Part shown: in pieces, positions 11,900 through 24,675 of the stretch | How the letters are laid out: the number at the start of each line of letters is the position of its first letter | How positions within the stretch are numbered: position 1 is the stretch's first letter | DNA from: Eretmocerus hayati | Lineage: Eukaryota; Arthropoda; Insecta; Hymenoptera; Aphelinidae | NCBI GenBank assembly: GCA_029851415.1 | Contig: CM056743.1 | Coordinates: 96,198,501 to 96,262,500 of the forward strand | Reading direction: 5' to 3' | Length of the DNA stretch: 64,000 nucleotides | The notes under the pieces: model-generated | The model's input: the letters and a program-made list of their open reading frames with translations, nothing else | What the model was told of the DNA's origin: nothing | Databases searched by the model: none | Program-made: the position numbers and the translations under genes

Positions 11900-13490
11900 T
11901 TACATAATGATTCTGCAGTTTTCGAGTGTTTTCCGGTGGAAACTGACCATGAAACATTCCAGCGACTATTTAATAATACCTGCTGGAGAGCGTGCGATAG
12001 TTTCATCCCATGAGATGGTGTTCGTAGTGTTTTCAGAATCCGCAAGTCTCAAAAGACACCTAGATTTCATCGATTTCGGGGGTCGTTCCACGACTTTCGA
12101 GTGTTTTCCGGTAAAAAACGGTCGAAAAACATTCCAGCGGCAATTTCATGAATCGTGCTTTGGAGCATTCCATGAGTTATTCACGTAGAATGGTGTTTGT
12201 AGTATTTTTTAAGTCACGCAAGTTCCAAAAGACACCTAGGTCCAATGATCTTCAGGGTCATTTCCTCATTTTCGATCGTTTCTCGGCGAAAAAGGGCCTG
12301 AAAACAACCCAACGACAATTTCATGACACCCGCTTTGAAGCATTTGATCAGTTGATCTCGTGAGATGGTGCCTATAGGTTCCTCCGAAATCTCGCAAGTA
12401 CCAAATGACACCCAGATTTCATGATTTTGGGGAACGTTCTACGATTTTCGATTGTTTTCCGGTGAAAAATGGTCATAAAACATTCCAGTGGCAATTTCAT
12501 GACACCCGCTTTGAAGCATTCGATTAGTCGATTGCATGAGTTGGTGCCCGTAGGTTTTTCAGAACCCCGCAAGTCTCAAATGACATATAAATTTCATGAT
12601 TTCGGGGGTCGTTTTACGATTTCCGAATATTTTCCGGTGAAAAATGGTCATTAAACATGCCAGCGGCATTTTTATGAAACTTGCTCTGAAGGATTCGATG
12701 AGTTACCCGTATCGAATAGTGTCTGTAGTGTTTTTCTAATTCAAGTTCCAAAAGACACGTAGGTTCCATGATTGTCAGGGTCATTTTCTCATTTTTTATC
12801 GTTTCTCGACGAAAAAGGGCCTGAAAACACCCCAGTGGTAGTTTCATGACACCCGCTTTGAAGCATTCGATCAGTTGGTCTTGTGGGATGGCTCCTGTAG
12901 ATTTCTTGGAATCTCGCAAGCCTCAAATGACACCTAGATTTCATGATTTTGGGGGTCGTTCTACGATTTTCGAGTGTATTCCCGTGAAAGACGACCATAA
13001 AACAATCCAGCGGCAATTTCATGATACCGGCCTCGAAGCGTGCGATAGTTTCATCGCGTCAGATGGTATCTGTACTGTGTTCAAAACCCCGCAAGTCCCA
13101 AAAAAACACCTAGATTTCATTGATTTCGGGGGTCGTTCCACGATTTTCGAGTGTTGTCCGGTGAAACCAGTCATAAAACATTCCAGCGGAAATTTTATGA
13201 AACTTGCTCTGAAGCATTCGATGAGTTACCCAAAAAGAATAGTGCCTAGTGTTTCTCCAATCCCGCAAGTTTCAAAAGACACCTAGATTCCTTGATTTCC
13301 AGAGTCGTTTCATCATTTGCCATTCCTTTCCGGCGAAAAATATTCTAAAAAATCCCAGCTGCAATTTTTTGACCCCTGCTTTGAAGAATTCGATAATTGA
13401 ATCATGTGAGATAGTATCTGTAGCGTTTCCCAGAGCCCGCAAGTCGTTCAACACTCCCAAGTTGATCAATTCTCCCTCAAAGGTGTCCAG
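11900..13490 (-). repeat. Right arm array: 175-bp monomers, inverted
   Basis: The inverse marker (CCAGCGGCAA or variant) starts at 12134, 12309, 12485, 12660, 12832, 13007, 13183 and 13355, steps of 172-176 bp. The same three monomer types as the left arm are present in reverse orientation. Confidence 0.85.
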
Positions 13491-13679
13491 AGAGCGTGTA
13501 TATTAACATAGGTTCGAGTTTCACCATTTCTGAGCACATTCAACCCATCACAAACGATTAAATGGTTCAGGAAAGTGTTGAAGGGTAGTGTTCACATTAC
13601 AAGAACCATATAGGTCATTTGACGTCAAGCTGTCAAATACAGCTCGGGAACCCAAGAAATCAGCGCATTCCCGTCTTGA

Positions 13680-16068
13680 CAGAAGAACTAGCCTTGCAGA
13701 TAGTGCAGCATGGCCCGACTCATCAACACAACCCCAATGTATCCCATACATGGATTGATCACATCTACGTAGATGACAACGACACCATTACTAACTTTCA
13801 CAACAGACATCTGCCCAGTTTCGGTGGGCACTCGGTCATTGACGTCACCATCAACGTCTTCACCCCTACTCCGCCAAAAAATTCCTTCAAGTATAGGGAT
13901 TTTTGTAACATCGCTCCGGAGATATTGAATGACCGTCTGCTCCGCTGTGACTGCACAGCTCTTGAAAATGCCGAAACCAGTTTGGAAGACGCAATTCACT
14001 GCTTGAATGAAAATTTAATGATCGTTTCAGATGAATTAGCACCGGAAAAAACTATAAACCCGCGTAAAAATGATGCTCCTTGGATTGGTCCTGAGTTAAG
14101 GGTGCTCATGAATGAGCGAGACGCGACGCGCAGGCGTTGGGAGCGTATGCAATGCAACCAGTGCAAGTGTCCTAAGCTTCAAAATGAGTACTTTCGGCTT
14201 AGCGAAGAGGTCGATCTGCGCATTGAGCAAGAGCGTAATTCCTTCCTTCAAAACCATCTCTCAGACGCTCTTGAACAGAACAAGAATATTTGGAAGGAGA
14301 TGCGCAATCTCGGCCTCTTGCCCAAGAGCAAAGAGGAAGAACTTCACGGTTTCACACCGGATGAATTGAACGCTCACTTTGCGGGGGTTTCCGTTTCGCC
14401 CCACGAAAATATCAATGAAGCAATGGACGATATCAACTCTGCATCGGAGGAGGGGTTTAAATTTAAGCCCACAAATTTCAATGATGTAGTCCTTGCTATT
14501 AAACATTTCTCCTCGCAGGCCCGCGGGGTGGATGGGATCCCCCAGAGCGTGATCGCGAAGGCTCTTCCGGCAATTGGTGATCTTATTGTACATATTTCCA
14601 ATCCCTCTTCCGCTCATAGCGTTTTTCCCGAAGCTTGGAACCAAGCGCAGCCGATCGCATTGAAGAAGGCTGCAGCTCCATCAACGGTCTCGGACTTTCG
14701 TCCCATAGCGCTGCTGTGCTTCCTTTCCAAGGTTCTGGAAAAAATTGCACATGACCAAATCACGGAGTATTTAAAAGGAGAGAAACTTCTTGATCGCTTC
14801 CAGACTGGTTTCGGGCAATACCATAGCACCCAGACAGCTTTACTAAAGTTGACGGATGACATCAGAGTAGGCATTGATAGGAAGAAGATAACCTTACTCC
14901 TACTATTCGACTTCAGCAAAGCTTTCGACACAATAACACCGTCAAAGCTGTTGAGGAAGCTCCGAAACCTTGGATTCTCAAGATCGGCACTTCTGTGGAT
15001 AAAATCATACTTACAAGGCCACACCCAAATAGTCACTTCAAAATCTAGTAGTTCTGATTGGCTCGAAACCAATCTGGGTGTTCCACAGGGATCCGTTCTC
15101 GGGCCTTCACTCTTCAGCTTATATGTTAATGACTTACCTGGTTTGCTAGACGGAAAGTCGGTATATCATCTATCCTATGCGGATGATCTTCAAATTTATC
15201 TCCAAGTCGAGAAAACTAAGATCAAGGAAGGCATCACTCGGCTGGGAGAAGTAGGACGACTAATTGCTGAATGGGCCAGAAGTTCCGGCCTGCGTCTCAA
15301 CGCTGGCAAACCAAAGCAATCTTCTTCAGCTTTGAGAGGAACATCAAAGATCTGAAAAGAATGGACTTGCCAGGGGTTGAGATACAGGAAGGAAAAATCA
15401 TTCCGTTCAGCGATACGGTCGTGAGTCTTGGTGTTACACTTGATAGTGAACTGACGTGGAAGCCGCACATCGACCAAGTAACTAAGAAAGTGAACAGAGC
15501 CCTTCACGGATTGCGGTTTTTTAGGGCGTGTATCACCAGAACTCTCCGAATTCGCCTAGTCGAGTCATTAGTTCAACCGCATTTAGATTATTGCACTGCC
15601 GTGTACCTCGACGCCACGGACGAACAGCGGCAACGGATACAACGACCAAGCAATTCATGTGTGAGGTATATTTTTGATCTTAGGAGAGACGAGCATATCA
15701 CCCCGTTTAGGGAGCGTTTGGGTTGGTTACGTACTGATTCGCGGAGAATGTACTTCGCAGCTCTGTTAATGCACAAGATCATGCATTTAGGAGAGCCTGG
15801 CTACCTAGCTGCGATGTTCACCAGGTACCAATCTGAACGCCCCGCACGCGGTGATGCAGAAGAGCGGGTACTCAAAGTTCCCAATATGATACTTGAATAT
15901 GGAAGAAGATCTTTCCAGGTTCAATGTGCTCATTTGTGGAACTTTCTCCCTCCGGCCTCTCCGCAGCTGGGGAAAATGTCATTATTCAAAGAGGCTATGA
16001 AGGATTTTTTGCTCACACAGTCTCCCCAGAGGATTGATGTGGAGAAGAAGCATTACTTCAATCTCTAA
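13680..16068 (+). pseudogene. CR1-like ORF2 (endonuclease C-term, reverse transcriptase), frameshifted
   Basis: ORF2 polyprotein of a non-LTR element; it would nick target DNA and copy element RNA. Visible are the end of the endonuclease (SHTWIDHIYV, then GGHSVID near 13750-13850), the RT with DFSKAFD (about 14910), GVPQGSVLGP (about 15080) and the catalytic YADD (about 15178), and a C-terminal region with HLDYC and a WLRTDSRR-type block. The N-terminal endonuclease is missing by 5' truncation. The frame breaks once near 15300-15340, just after the conserved LNAGK, and resumes in another frame to a stop at 16068. Dead copy, but relatively young. Confidence 0.85.
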
Positions 16069-16393
16069 ACTTTGAAAGGCTTGGGCTGACTTTTTGCTTG
16101 ATTCGTTCATCTAGAATAAAATTATAAGTATACGTGTGACCTTTCGTCAATCGACTGAACTTTTCTGTAATATGACTGTGAGCCCTGCCATTTTATTTGT
16201 ATTTTTATATTCTGAGTGCTCTTCTGAGTGCTACCCGACTAGTCACAAATTGTGATATACTTAAGATTTGTCCTTGACCAAATGACTTCATTATCTTTAT
16301 TAATGTGCACTATTGATCTGTGATATATATATCACCATATGTAACTGATTATTCTCTTCTTTTCTTCGAACGAATAAACGGGCATCAATCAAT
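13680..16393 (+). mobile_element. CR1-like non-LTR retrotransposon, 5'-truncated copy 1
   Basis: Starts within the endonuclease domain directly after the 6.5-kb foldback. It continues through reverse transcriptase and a CR1/L2-type C-terminal region, then a 3' UTR ending in TCAATCAAT (16385-16393). A second copy of the same family lies reversed at 29209-30285; the two share UTR blocks, including a GACTAGTCAC-type block and a terminal GAATAAA. Microsatellite-like tails are known for CR1-type elements. The start of the next element follows immediately. Confidence 0.8.
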
Positions 16394-17281
16394 ATGGTGA
16401 GTAGGCCAACACGCTCCTTACATCGCTCCTCAAAAGAATATCCTTCCACCAGAAAAACTTCGCCCGAGAGGGAAAATTCTTGCAGTTGGTGTTCTCCTGC
16501 AGGCTCTCGCACTACTTGGAGCATAAAACTGCTTGGCTCCTTCTCATATGAGCCTGGGAGATCATCCTAAACTGCTTCATCAGCTTTGTGGCTTGACATC
16601 ACGTCTCGGCGTCCATCTTGCCGTTATTATCCATCGAGCTAGTCGTCTGCTCCGCACAAATTTGAGATCTTCTCAATATTTGCGTTACCTGTGAGGCAAG
16701 GCCTGTAGAATTGTACTGTTGAGCTGCCTGTCAAATGTGATGCCATCATCTGGAGACCCATAGAGAGGGCTAGACACCTATGGTCATTTTCATCGCTATC
16801 CTGCAAATTGCTACATCGTCAGCTGGACGCAGTGCTCCAGGTATCCTCGCGCAATGGCCAAGTGTCATGTGTAGTGCTGTCGATTCTGTGAGAGTTTATA
16901 TGGTGTGCCCGCGGATCATAGTGAGTTATGGAATGCCGTCCAGCAGGACGGCAAATCGTCAAGCCAAATTGTTCCATTATTGTAAAGTGTTGCTAGAGTG
17001 TCAGTTTTGATTTTGATCATTTTAACGAAACAAAATTAGCATAATCATTGCTGTATATGTATGTGTGTGTGTGTATCGAGTCAAATCTGTTGTTTACTCG
17101 GCCACCTTGCGCCATCTATGAGCAGAAAGGGTGAATCAACTAGATAGCTCATTTTCTCTGTTTTATCCGGTGACTTGGGTAATGTCATTTCCTGAATTAT
17201 TACCTGACCTATTTTACGATCAAGTCATAAACAGCTAACATAGCAAGTATTGAAATTAGACGTGACACAGACCCATCATCA

Positions 17282-18368
17282 ATGCGTAAATGTAGGAGGT
17301 GTAGGAAGAATATCGTCCACACCTATAAAACTTGCCATACCTGTAATAGTCACTTTCATCTTGGCTGTGTCTTTGGATTTATCGTAAATAAGCCTAAAGA
17401 CTTTTGCTGTGTCCGCACATTTCATGACACTTTACGCCGAAATAGTCTACTAGGTAATAGCACATCCACTTCGCCGCTCAGTGATAGAAAACTTGCTCGT
17501 GATGAAGCTTATAATAAGCAAAGGGATTTGTCGGAATGTGCTACTGATGAAAGTTCCGATAACTTAATACCAGCTGATTTGAAAATTACCGAAAATCAGA
17601 GCACAGGGCAAATTCAAACCATGACCGATTTACCAGACGGGTGGGAGAATTTTACCCCATCACAACAGTTCTCAACGCTTTTCACCGCTATAAATTCAAA
17701 TTCAACCGCAATAAATTCTAAGTTGACTGATCTGAATGAAAAATTCGATTCCTTTAAGAATCAAATAGATGCGCAAGCTGAGAAGATAATCAAGTAGAGG
17801 AAGAGAATACCTTGCTCCGTGATGAGCTAAATCAGCTCAAAGAACTTCGCGTGTCCGGTGCGCCATGTCCCGAGTTAAAAGTAAATCGTTTTCCACGTCC
17901 ATGTGATCTTCCACTGAATACTCTCTCCAGAGGTATTTTGAAAGAGCTCAAAATTGAGAATCCGTATAGTGATTCCTTGAGGACCGCTAATTCAAGATAA
18001 AAAATCCTACTCGTAATGTGGATGTGGCAAGTTCATCGCCCGCCACTCAGACGCGTGAAGATCTTTATCCATTTGTCCTCAAATTCAAATTTGTTAATAT
18101 TTGTGACCATGTGATCAAAGCTAAGCGAGACTATGGAGAATTAAAATTTGACAAGATTGTTCCGAATGCGGGGAGTCAGTCTAAGATATTCTTTCAAGAA
18201 ATGCTGCCTTATGTACTGCATAATCTTCGCTTGATGGCCAAAGATCGTGCCAAGCACTATGGTTATGAATATGTTTGGGTTCGTGAAGGTGTGATTCATG
18301 TACGTAAAGATGATGGTAGTGACCGTATTCCGATAGTGACTGAAGCGGATTTGGACAATATCGCGTGA
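17282..18368 (+). pseudogene. CR1-like ORF1 (PHD-type finger, coiled coil, FP-like domain), broken
   Basis: The ORF1 product of such elements binds element RNA. An ATG at 17282 opens a Cys/His-rich N-terminus with CRRC, CHTC and HFHLGC, typical of a PHD-like finger. After about residue 115 comes a heptad-like region (repeated AINSNSTAINSK, then LNEKFDSFKNQ) that should form a coiled coil. A frameshift near 17790 interrupts the coiled coil, which resumes in another frame (LLRDELNQLKEL). A second break follows near 18000. The last piece, 18018-18368, resembles the baculovirus FP-like domain found in arthropod CR1-type ORF1s (VIKAKRDYG...DKIVPNAGSQ). Function inferred from family. Confidence 0.7.
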
Positions 18369-18371
18369 CTA

Positions 18372-21300
18372 GCACCAGTTCCAAATCTTGTACGTAAAAG
18401 CAGATCAGTCCGCACTTTTCTTCGCATTGCGCAATTGAATGTTACTCCTCTCAAGAAAAATTTTGATGATGTAAAGTTGTTTTTAGAAAATCATGATGTA
18501 GATATTCTCTCTGTCTCCGAAACATGGCTCACTCCTCTATGTCATGACTCAATGCTTTCAGTTCCTAATTTTGTACTTGTTCGCAACGACCGTGGGCTAA
18601 AATCATCCACAGGTAAACGTGAGTTCATGAAGGGTGGTGGGGTGGCCTGTTATATTCGAGACGGATTATCGTATAAAGTAGTTGGATCTTCTACATTGAA
18701 GCACGTTGATGAAACAGGGTACCTTTTGGTTGAAGTTAAAACATCCGGTGATGAGAAAATTCTAATTGGCTCTTTGTATCGGCGACCGAACGGACATGTA
18801 CTGACAAATTTTTTCGCAGACTTCCAGGAAATATCTCAGTTATATAGGAACTTTGTTCTCGCTGGTGATTTGAACTTGGCTTGCTATCAAATCGCTACTA
18901 TGGAAATCATTTGCGCGAGTTATTGGCTGAAAACTCTTTTTACTTTGTACCATCAGGGGCGAGTCATCATCTTAATGAGTCTGACACTTGGATCGATGTT
19001 ATCATTCTTGATTCTGCTTCTAAACTTTTGAGTCACTCAAAGTCACGAGCTCCATACATACATGGTCATGACTACATTGTCATAGATTATAAGTTACCCA
19101 TTCAAATTTAAGAGCCACGGAAAATTACTTCCAGAAACTTCAGTCAGTTTGATCCAAAGTTGTTCTCCAAAGAACTCGAATCTGCTATCGTAGAGCATAA
19201 CTTGTTGCAGCCCTCAGATGTAAATGAATCCTTAGGAAAATTTCAAAAGTTAGCAACAGACTTACTAGACCAGCATGCGCCAGTGAAAACTCGCACTATG
19301 CGAGAACATGAGAATCCGTGGCTGACAACTGATCTTCGCGATGAGTGTGAACTGCGAGATAAAATGTATCGAATTGCAAAGAGGACTGATAATAATGAGC
19401 TGATGGGTAGATACAGATCGTTGCGAGCAGAATTGAAGCGTAAAATTGCAAAGGCCAGAAATGAGTATTGCTTACGATCCCTTAAAGAGGCGCCAAACTG
19501 TTCTGGGTACTGGAAAATTCTTCAAAATCTTGGGTTGATAGGGAGTGGCCACAAGTCACCCTTAAGCAAGTTCTCTGCTAATGAGCTAATGTGTCATTAT
19601 TCTAATATATCTAGTTGTCATGAGAATTATACCGTAGAAAGACTTAGAACTATTATTGAAACGCCAATAATATCAGATACTCCACTCTTCACGATAGCAC
19701 CGATAGATGGGATACAGGTTTACCAATCGTTAATTGACTGTCTACCAAAGACAAAGGGGAAAAGCAGCGATGGCCTGAATATTTCATATTTTGAATCAGT
19801 TTTTAGCTCTTTAGTGCCGTTTCTGACCAACTTTTTCAATTTATCGATATCAATGTGCGAGTACCCCGACTTGTGGAAAAGATCCTTAGTTATACCTTTG
19901 AGTGAAGTTTCATCCCCATCTTGTCCATCTGAGACGAGGCCCATCGCAAATATTCCTCACTTCGCTAAGGTCTTCGATAACCTTGTCACACATCAGCTCA
20001 TTGATCACCTTGAAGAGTACAAACTCCTGTCTGAATGGCAGTCTGGTTTTCGGTCCTCTCATAGTACCCAAACTGCATTATTAAAAGTTTCTGATGATAT
20101 ACGTCTTGGAGTCAAGAAGGGTTTGGCTTCTGTACAAGTACTATTCGATTTTGAATCTGCTTTTGATTGTATCAAACACGAGGAGCTCCTCATGAGGATG
20201 AGAGAGCTAAACTTCTCTAGCGAAGCCTTAAAATGGTTCCACTCATATCTGACTAAACGTTCTCAAGCAGTAATCGATGAATCCAACGAATTATCAGAAT
20301 ACATGCCCAATACATCTGGCGTTCCTCAAGGGTCAAAACCAGGACTGATCATATTCCTCATTTTCATCGATAGCATTTGATCAATTTTGAAGTATTGTAA
20401 GGGCCTGCTATTCGCAGATGATCTCCAAATTTATATTCAATGCAAGCCATCTGATCTTCCAAATATCATCAGACTGATTAACGATGACATAAGTCGAATT
20501 GTCGCTTGGGCGCAAGCACACGGGCTGAAATTGAATCTCCAGAAAACAAAAGCAATACTTTATGCCTCTGTCCAGTACCATATGAGACTCGATTTGAATT
20601 CTTTACCGGAAATAATTGCCGATGGAATATCAGTGCCATTACAAAGTACAGTAAAAAATCTCGGAGTCATATTCACGCAAGATTTGTCTTGGAATCCCCA
20701 CGTAGCAGGAATTTGCTCGAGAGTTGACGGCGTGATGCATACTCTTCGGTATGAAGGCCACTCCTTGTCACCTGAAGTTAAGCGTTTGCTCGTGGTTGCC
20801 TTAGTCACCCCTCATTTTGATTATGCTTGTCTCGTATATAACGATATGTCAGGTTACCTCGAAACTAAATTACAGAGACTCTACAACATGTGCGTACGAT
20901 TTATCTTTCACTCAAGGCGTGACGCAGCTCTCAAGCCTCATTATGAGAAATTACGTTGGATATTACTCAAGTCGCGACGTCAATACTTCCTTGGTGTTAT
21001 GATGTATAAAATCTTCACAACATCAAAACCTGATTATCTTTTGAATCATTTTCTGATAGAAAACGATTTGCGTCGTTCTGCCAGAAATCAATCATCACAA
21101 TTACGTATTCCAAATACGCGCACTACTACTTATGAAGGATCTTTCTCAGTGCAGGCTAAACTGTCCTGGGAAAAGATCCCTTCAAGTATTCGGATGTTGA
21201 GCTCTTTGGGCCTTTTAAATCCGCCCTATTTGAGTATTTTTGTGGAAAAGAGGGACTTGCTTGATATGCGAGTGTCTAAATGTATGTGCAATTATATTGT

Positions 21301-21427
21301 TTACAATGGTATATCTAAATGTGTTGACATTTTCGATTTGATAAATTCTCTAGTCAATTACGATGTGCTTGCGATATTTATAATATTTATAATTTTCATT
21401 GTTGAGACGCGCCTCAAACTTGTATGA
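18372..21427 (+). pseudogene. CR1-like ORF2 (endonuclease + reverse transcriptase), broken
   Basis: The apurinic-type endonuclease keeps its landmark residues: N in AQLNV (about 18430), E in SETW (about 18520), GDLN (about 18870), SDTWIDV (about 18980) and HD (about 19065). A frameshift near 18885 splits it. The RT follows in 19160-21427 with LFDFESAFD (about 20145), SGVPQGS (about 20320) and FADD (about 20413). An in-frame TGA at 20378-20380 lies just before FADD. The C-terminal region ends at 21427. At least one frameshift and one stop make it non-coding today. Confidence 0.8.
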
Positions 21428-21634
21428 TATGTTAATGTAAATACTGAACTCATCCGTTTGTACTTCTTAAGCCATATTCGTGTTAGTATGTATTTTCTCA
21501 TGAAATGATATTTTTTTATCAATAATTTTTGTGAAACTTTGTAAACCTTCACCTTGTGAACCACTGGGATTTTCCATTTGCCTTACGGTCTATCGAGACC
21601 TAGGCAGAATGAATACTTTTTCAATCAATCAATC

Positions 21635-22159
21635 TCTCTCTCTGGCGGTGAGTATATCCACACGCATATAACATCGCTCCATGTTTGGACGTTTCATTGA
21701 CCATCGAAACGTTGTCCTGAGTGGCACTTTTTCGCAGATTGGACTTCCTCCTGCAGGCTCATACCTCTGGAGCATCACTGCATGGCTCCTGTACGAGCCT
21801 GGGAGGAATAATTCCAATTCTGCCCTTCCAACAACAACATCTGATCGACAGTGCTTGGCGCCGAATGTGAGCTCTCTGCGCATGCTCGGAAGTCGTCTGC
21901 TACACCGGCCTGCCTTGCTGTCCTGCTGTCTGCTGCATGATGAGCGACAACGCCTGCTGTGTCTGCTACTGCACCTTACGCGGAGGCAACAGAGAATGCG
22001 GGATCTGCAAGAAATCAGCACACGTCAAATGCTCCAGATTATCCAGAGGAACAGTGGTATGCGAACGATGTCTGCAGGTGAGCGAAAATTCAACTGCCAA
22101 ATTAACAACGAGTGCATCGAAGCAGACGACTTCGGCTTCTTGCCTCAACACCCAGGCCG

Positions 22160-22161
<2 letters not shown>
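21635..22161 (+). mobile_element. 5' end of a third CR1-like element (PHD ORF1), truncated
   Basis: Begins at a short TC run right after copy 2's TCAA tail and resembles the 5' UTR of copy 2 (shared CTCCTGCAGGCTC and GAGCCTGGGAG blocks). From 21937 an ORF opens with a Cys-rich PHD-type finger (CCVCYC, CGICKK, HVKC, CERC). It stops being element-like at 22162, where an AG microsatellite begins. Everything after the finger is lost. It is the third member of a head-to-tail series. Confidence 0.65.

Positions 22162-22257
<96 letters not shown>
22162..22257. repeat. Compound microsatellite (AG)n then (GATA)n
   Basis: About 49 bp of AG repeats followed by about 47 bp of GATA repeats, directly joining a CR1-like 5' fragment to an R1-clade 3' fragment. 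It is a plausible target or junction for the truncated insertion that follows. Confidence 0.95.
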
Positions 22258-23066
22258 CTGTCGAAGAGTGGCAGAAAGAATGGGATAGCTCAACGAAAGG
22301 GAAGTGGACGCGAAGATTGATCCCCAACATAGCCAGGTGGATCGATCGAGCTCACGGAGAGTTAGATTATTGGCTGACGCAGGCGCTCAGTGGTCATGGC
22401 TGCTTCGGGGAGTACCTAGAGCGGTTCCAGAAGAGGGAGACCTCGGTCTGTCAGATGTGTGAGGCAGACTGGGACGATGCGGAGCATGCACTCTTCCAGT
22501 GCGTGGACACAGCGATGGAGAGAGCGGAACTCGTGGACTGGCTTGGGAATCAGATCACCCCTGAGACTCTAGTGCCGTCCATGCTCCGCAGCAAAGAGAC
22601 GTGGGATAAGATTGCCGCCTATATCAAGACGGCGATCACCCGAAAAGAAGAGCGAGAACGGGCATTGCAGCGCCAAGCAAGGGGCGCTGTATAGCGAACA
22701 ACGACGACTTGAAGAGTGAACAAGGACGACGAAGAGAGAAGACAGGAGAGCGGACACACCAAAGAGGAACGCCCCTTGGCGCGCGATACGCCTCCCACCC
22801 TGAAGTAATGCTAACGCGGTTCCGGGGTGGGTTGGTTAGATAGTGGTTAGCTGCCCCCAGTTCTGCAATGATGGCTTGCCAACATCGTAGGGCTGAGAGC
22901 AGAAGGTTTTAGCCCCCAGGGCACACGGGCGTTGGATTCATGCTCATCCGGTTTACCGGGTGAGCAAAATGAAAGCGCTCATGGTCTGCCGGTGGGAGAT
23001 CCATTAGGGATAGCCTGTCATCAGATTTTTCCTTATATTCCACTTAAAAAAAAAAAAAAAAAAAAA
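22258..23066 (+). mobile_element. R1-clade non-LTR element, 5'-truncated 3' fragment
   Basis: Contains the last ~145 codons of ORF2 (22258-22694). This includes the C-terminal zinc-binding cluster (CQMCEADWDDAEHALFQC), the basic tail ending in RQARGAV, a ~350-bp 3' UTR and a poly(A) of 21 (23046-23066). Downstream of 22363 it matches the 3' end of the next tandem unit essentially without change. Upstream of 22320 it carries private differences. This pattern marks a recombination point (see findings). Confidence 0.8.
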
Positions 23067-24044
23067 GATAGATAGATAGATGTCCTTTATTCCCCAGGAA
23101 CCGTGTTGAGGTAGAGCATTCTCCATGCTACTGGGTGCGTCCTCAGGGTGCGGATAGTGGCACGGCCAGAGTAACTGGGGATTGATTTGATCCTCAGTAT
23201 CTCTGGTTACTCGTGAATATGCAGAGTATGCAAAATAAGCGAGCGCAGACAAGGAGCCGCAGATACACAATACAACATCACACTGGCACAATAAGTGAAC
23301 CCGCGTGGACATTCTGAGCCGACCGACGACGGCCATGCTGGCTTCGAGGGGCACACCGAAAGTTGGTGAGAAGCAACGCGGTGACCTTGTCGATACAGGG
23401 TATCTCTATCGTATATGCATCGGATCACAAGAGTGACGCGAGGGCCCGAATCAAGTCGGGCATTCTCTCGCTGAGTGGTAACACGATCTTCCCCAAGGAT
23501 CCACAAAAACCCTCTTGGGGATAGGGATCGGCCGAACTAGGGAGTGCTACCACGATACCAGTTGGCATGGCGATTGGTCGAGACTCCGGTGGAAACGCGG
23601 GCGAGACTGATATTACACTGACACCACACACACAGCGCGTCACTCACGCCACCAGTGCAACAGTCCCCGGGAGGGGATCCTTCCACTGCTGTGTCCGTGC
23701 CCACTCTGGAGGGTACCGCGTTAAAACCAGTGATCGCTCCTGGGCCGCCGGTAGTAGGGGGACCCGAACCCCACGCTAACCACGAGGGGAGGCAGTCCCG
23801 TACAACGGTAGGGGGGATACCCCAAATCCCGCTCCTGTGGTAGTGCCGGTTGGTGACCGGACGGGACCATGCTGCAGGGTGCGGGGGTTGGAACGTCTTC
23901 TGAGGCCACCGGACTGTAGGCGCGATCGGCAAGTGGGAGGATCCAAGAACGGGGTACTCGGACTGGTGGGCGGGGGTAGGTGGGACCACTAACACAAACA
24001 AAGACACAGTAATCCGAGGGGGATAGGAGAGAAGGGGGAAAAAA

Positions 24045-24404
24045 ATGGCAGAAACAACAACGAATTTGGAAATTTTCAGAGCGAATCTGCCAACTGGGTG
24101 TCCCACCCAAACACAACCATCAACATCAAACAAGGAGAGAGTTGATGCAGAAGAGATGGAGACTGGCGAAGGAAAGACGCCTGGCGCCAGTCAACAGAGG
24201 TCACGCGGAACTAATTCCGCTGACCTCAAAACGAGCTGGGGTAAGTTCAAAGAGGCTCACACGAGAGAGGAAGAACTCCTGAAGAGAATCCTCAAGGTAC
24301 TCGATGACATAACCAAGGAAGTCAACGAGCACGCGACAGCAAAGAAGTCGACCAAGAGGCTTGTACAGAAGGCCAGCAGCCTACGTGAAGGGCTAGAAGA
24401 TTAG
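24045..24404 (+). pseudogene. R1-clade ORF1 N-terminal part (unit 1)
   Basis: A 119-codon frame with an ATG start preceded by an A-rich run. The product is hydrophilic, with a predicted coiled coil in the second half (EELLKRILKVLDDITKEV) followed by a basic stretch. Its position before a gag-like segment suggests the N-terminus of the ORF1 RNA-binding protein. It stops with TAG at 24402. The following ~270 bases have no continuous frame, so ORF1 is split. The same frame is repeated 3066 bp downstream. Confidence 0.55.
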
Positions 24405-24675
24405 TACAAGAGCTTCAGAAATGAGAGAGGCAATCAGCTCCAGCCTAGAGATAATGGCCGAGGACTCCGCTTGATCAACATCCTCGCTGGCCCCACCTCC
24501 ACAAAGAGCGGGATGGGGGAGCCAAACGAAGAGAGGCCGCACAAGCCCCATCAATAGGGACCAGGAAGCCGATATCAAAAGAGCAAAGAGAGCAGCCCTC
24601 AAACCGGAGCAGCTCAATTTTGCAGGACAAGGGGCTGGACTGTTCAGGACACCCCCATCCACGCCAGGGACACCA

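Larger units (their letters stand above)
7181..13677. mobile_element. 6.5-kb foldback element with 175-bp-monomer arms
   Basis: The outer ends at 7181 (AGACGGGAAT) and 13677 pair as inverted repeats over about 300 bases. Both arms then continue as arrays of 175-bp monomers in opposite orientation (left about 7440-9600, right about 11900-13490). The loop (about 9780-11880) has no recognisable transposase. Long inverted ends made of internal tandem repeats are the known hallmark of Foldback elements in flies. The right end abuts a CR1-like element at about 13680. It is probably non-autonomous; the superfamily cannot be assigned from this sequence. Confidence 0.75.
16394..21634 (+). mobile_element. 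CR1-like non-LTR retrotransposon, near full-length copy 2
   Basis: Begins with a 5' UTR (16394 to about 17281) that resembles the one at 21635-21930. It carries a two-ORF structure and ends with the tail TCAATCAATCAATC (21621-21634). It belongs to a different family from copy 1 (RT active site FADD, different UTRs) but has the same general plan. At about 5.2 kb it is close to the usual length for such elements. Several frame breaks show that it is inactive. Confidence 0.8.

Noticed and set aside
23537..24133. 198-codon minus-strand frame, repeated at 26603-27199
   Set aside because: It lies opposite the leader and ORF1 start of the R1-clade units, has no known domain, and its two copies are explained by the tandem duplication.
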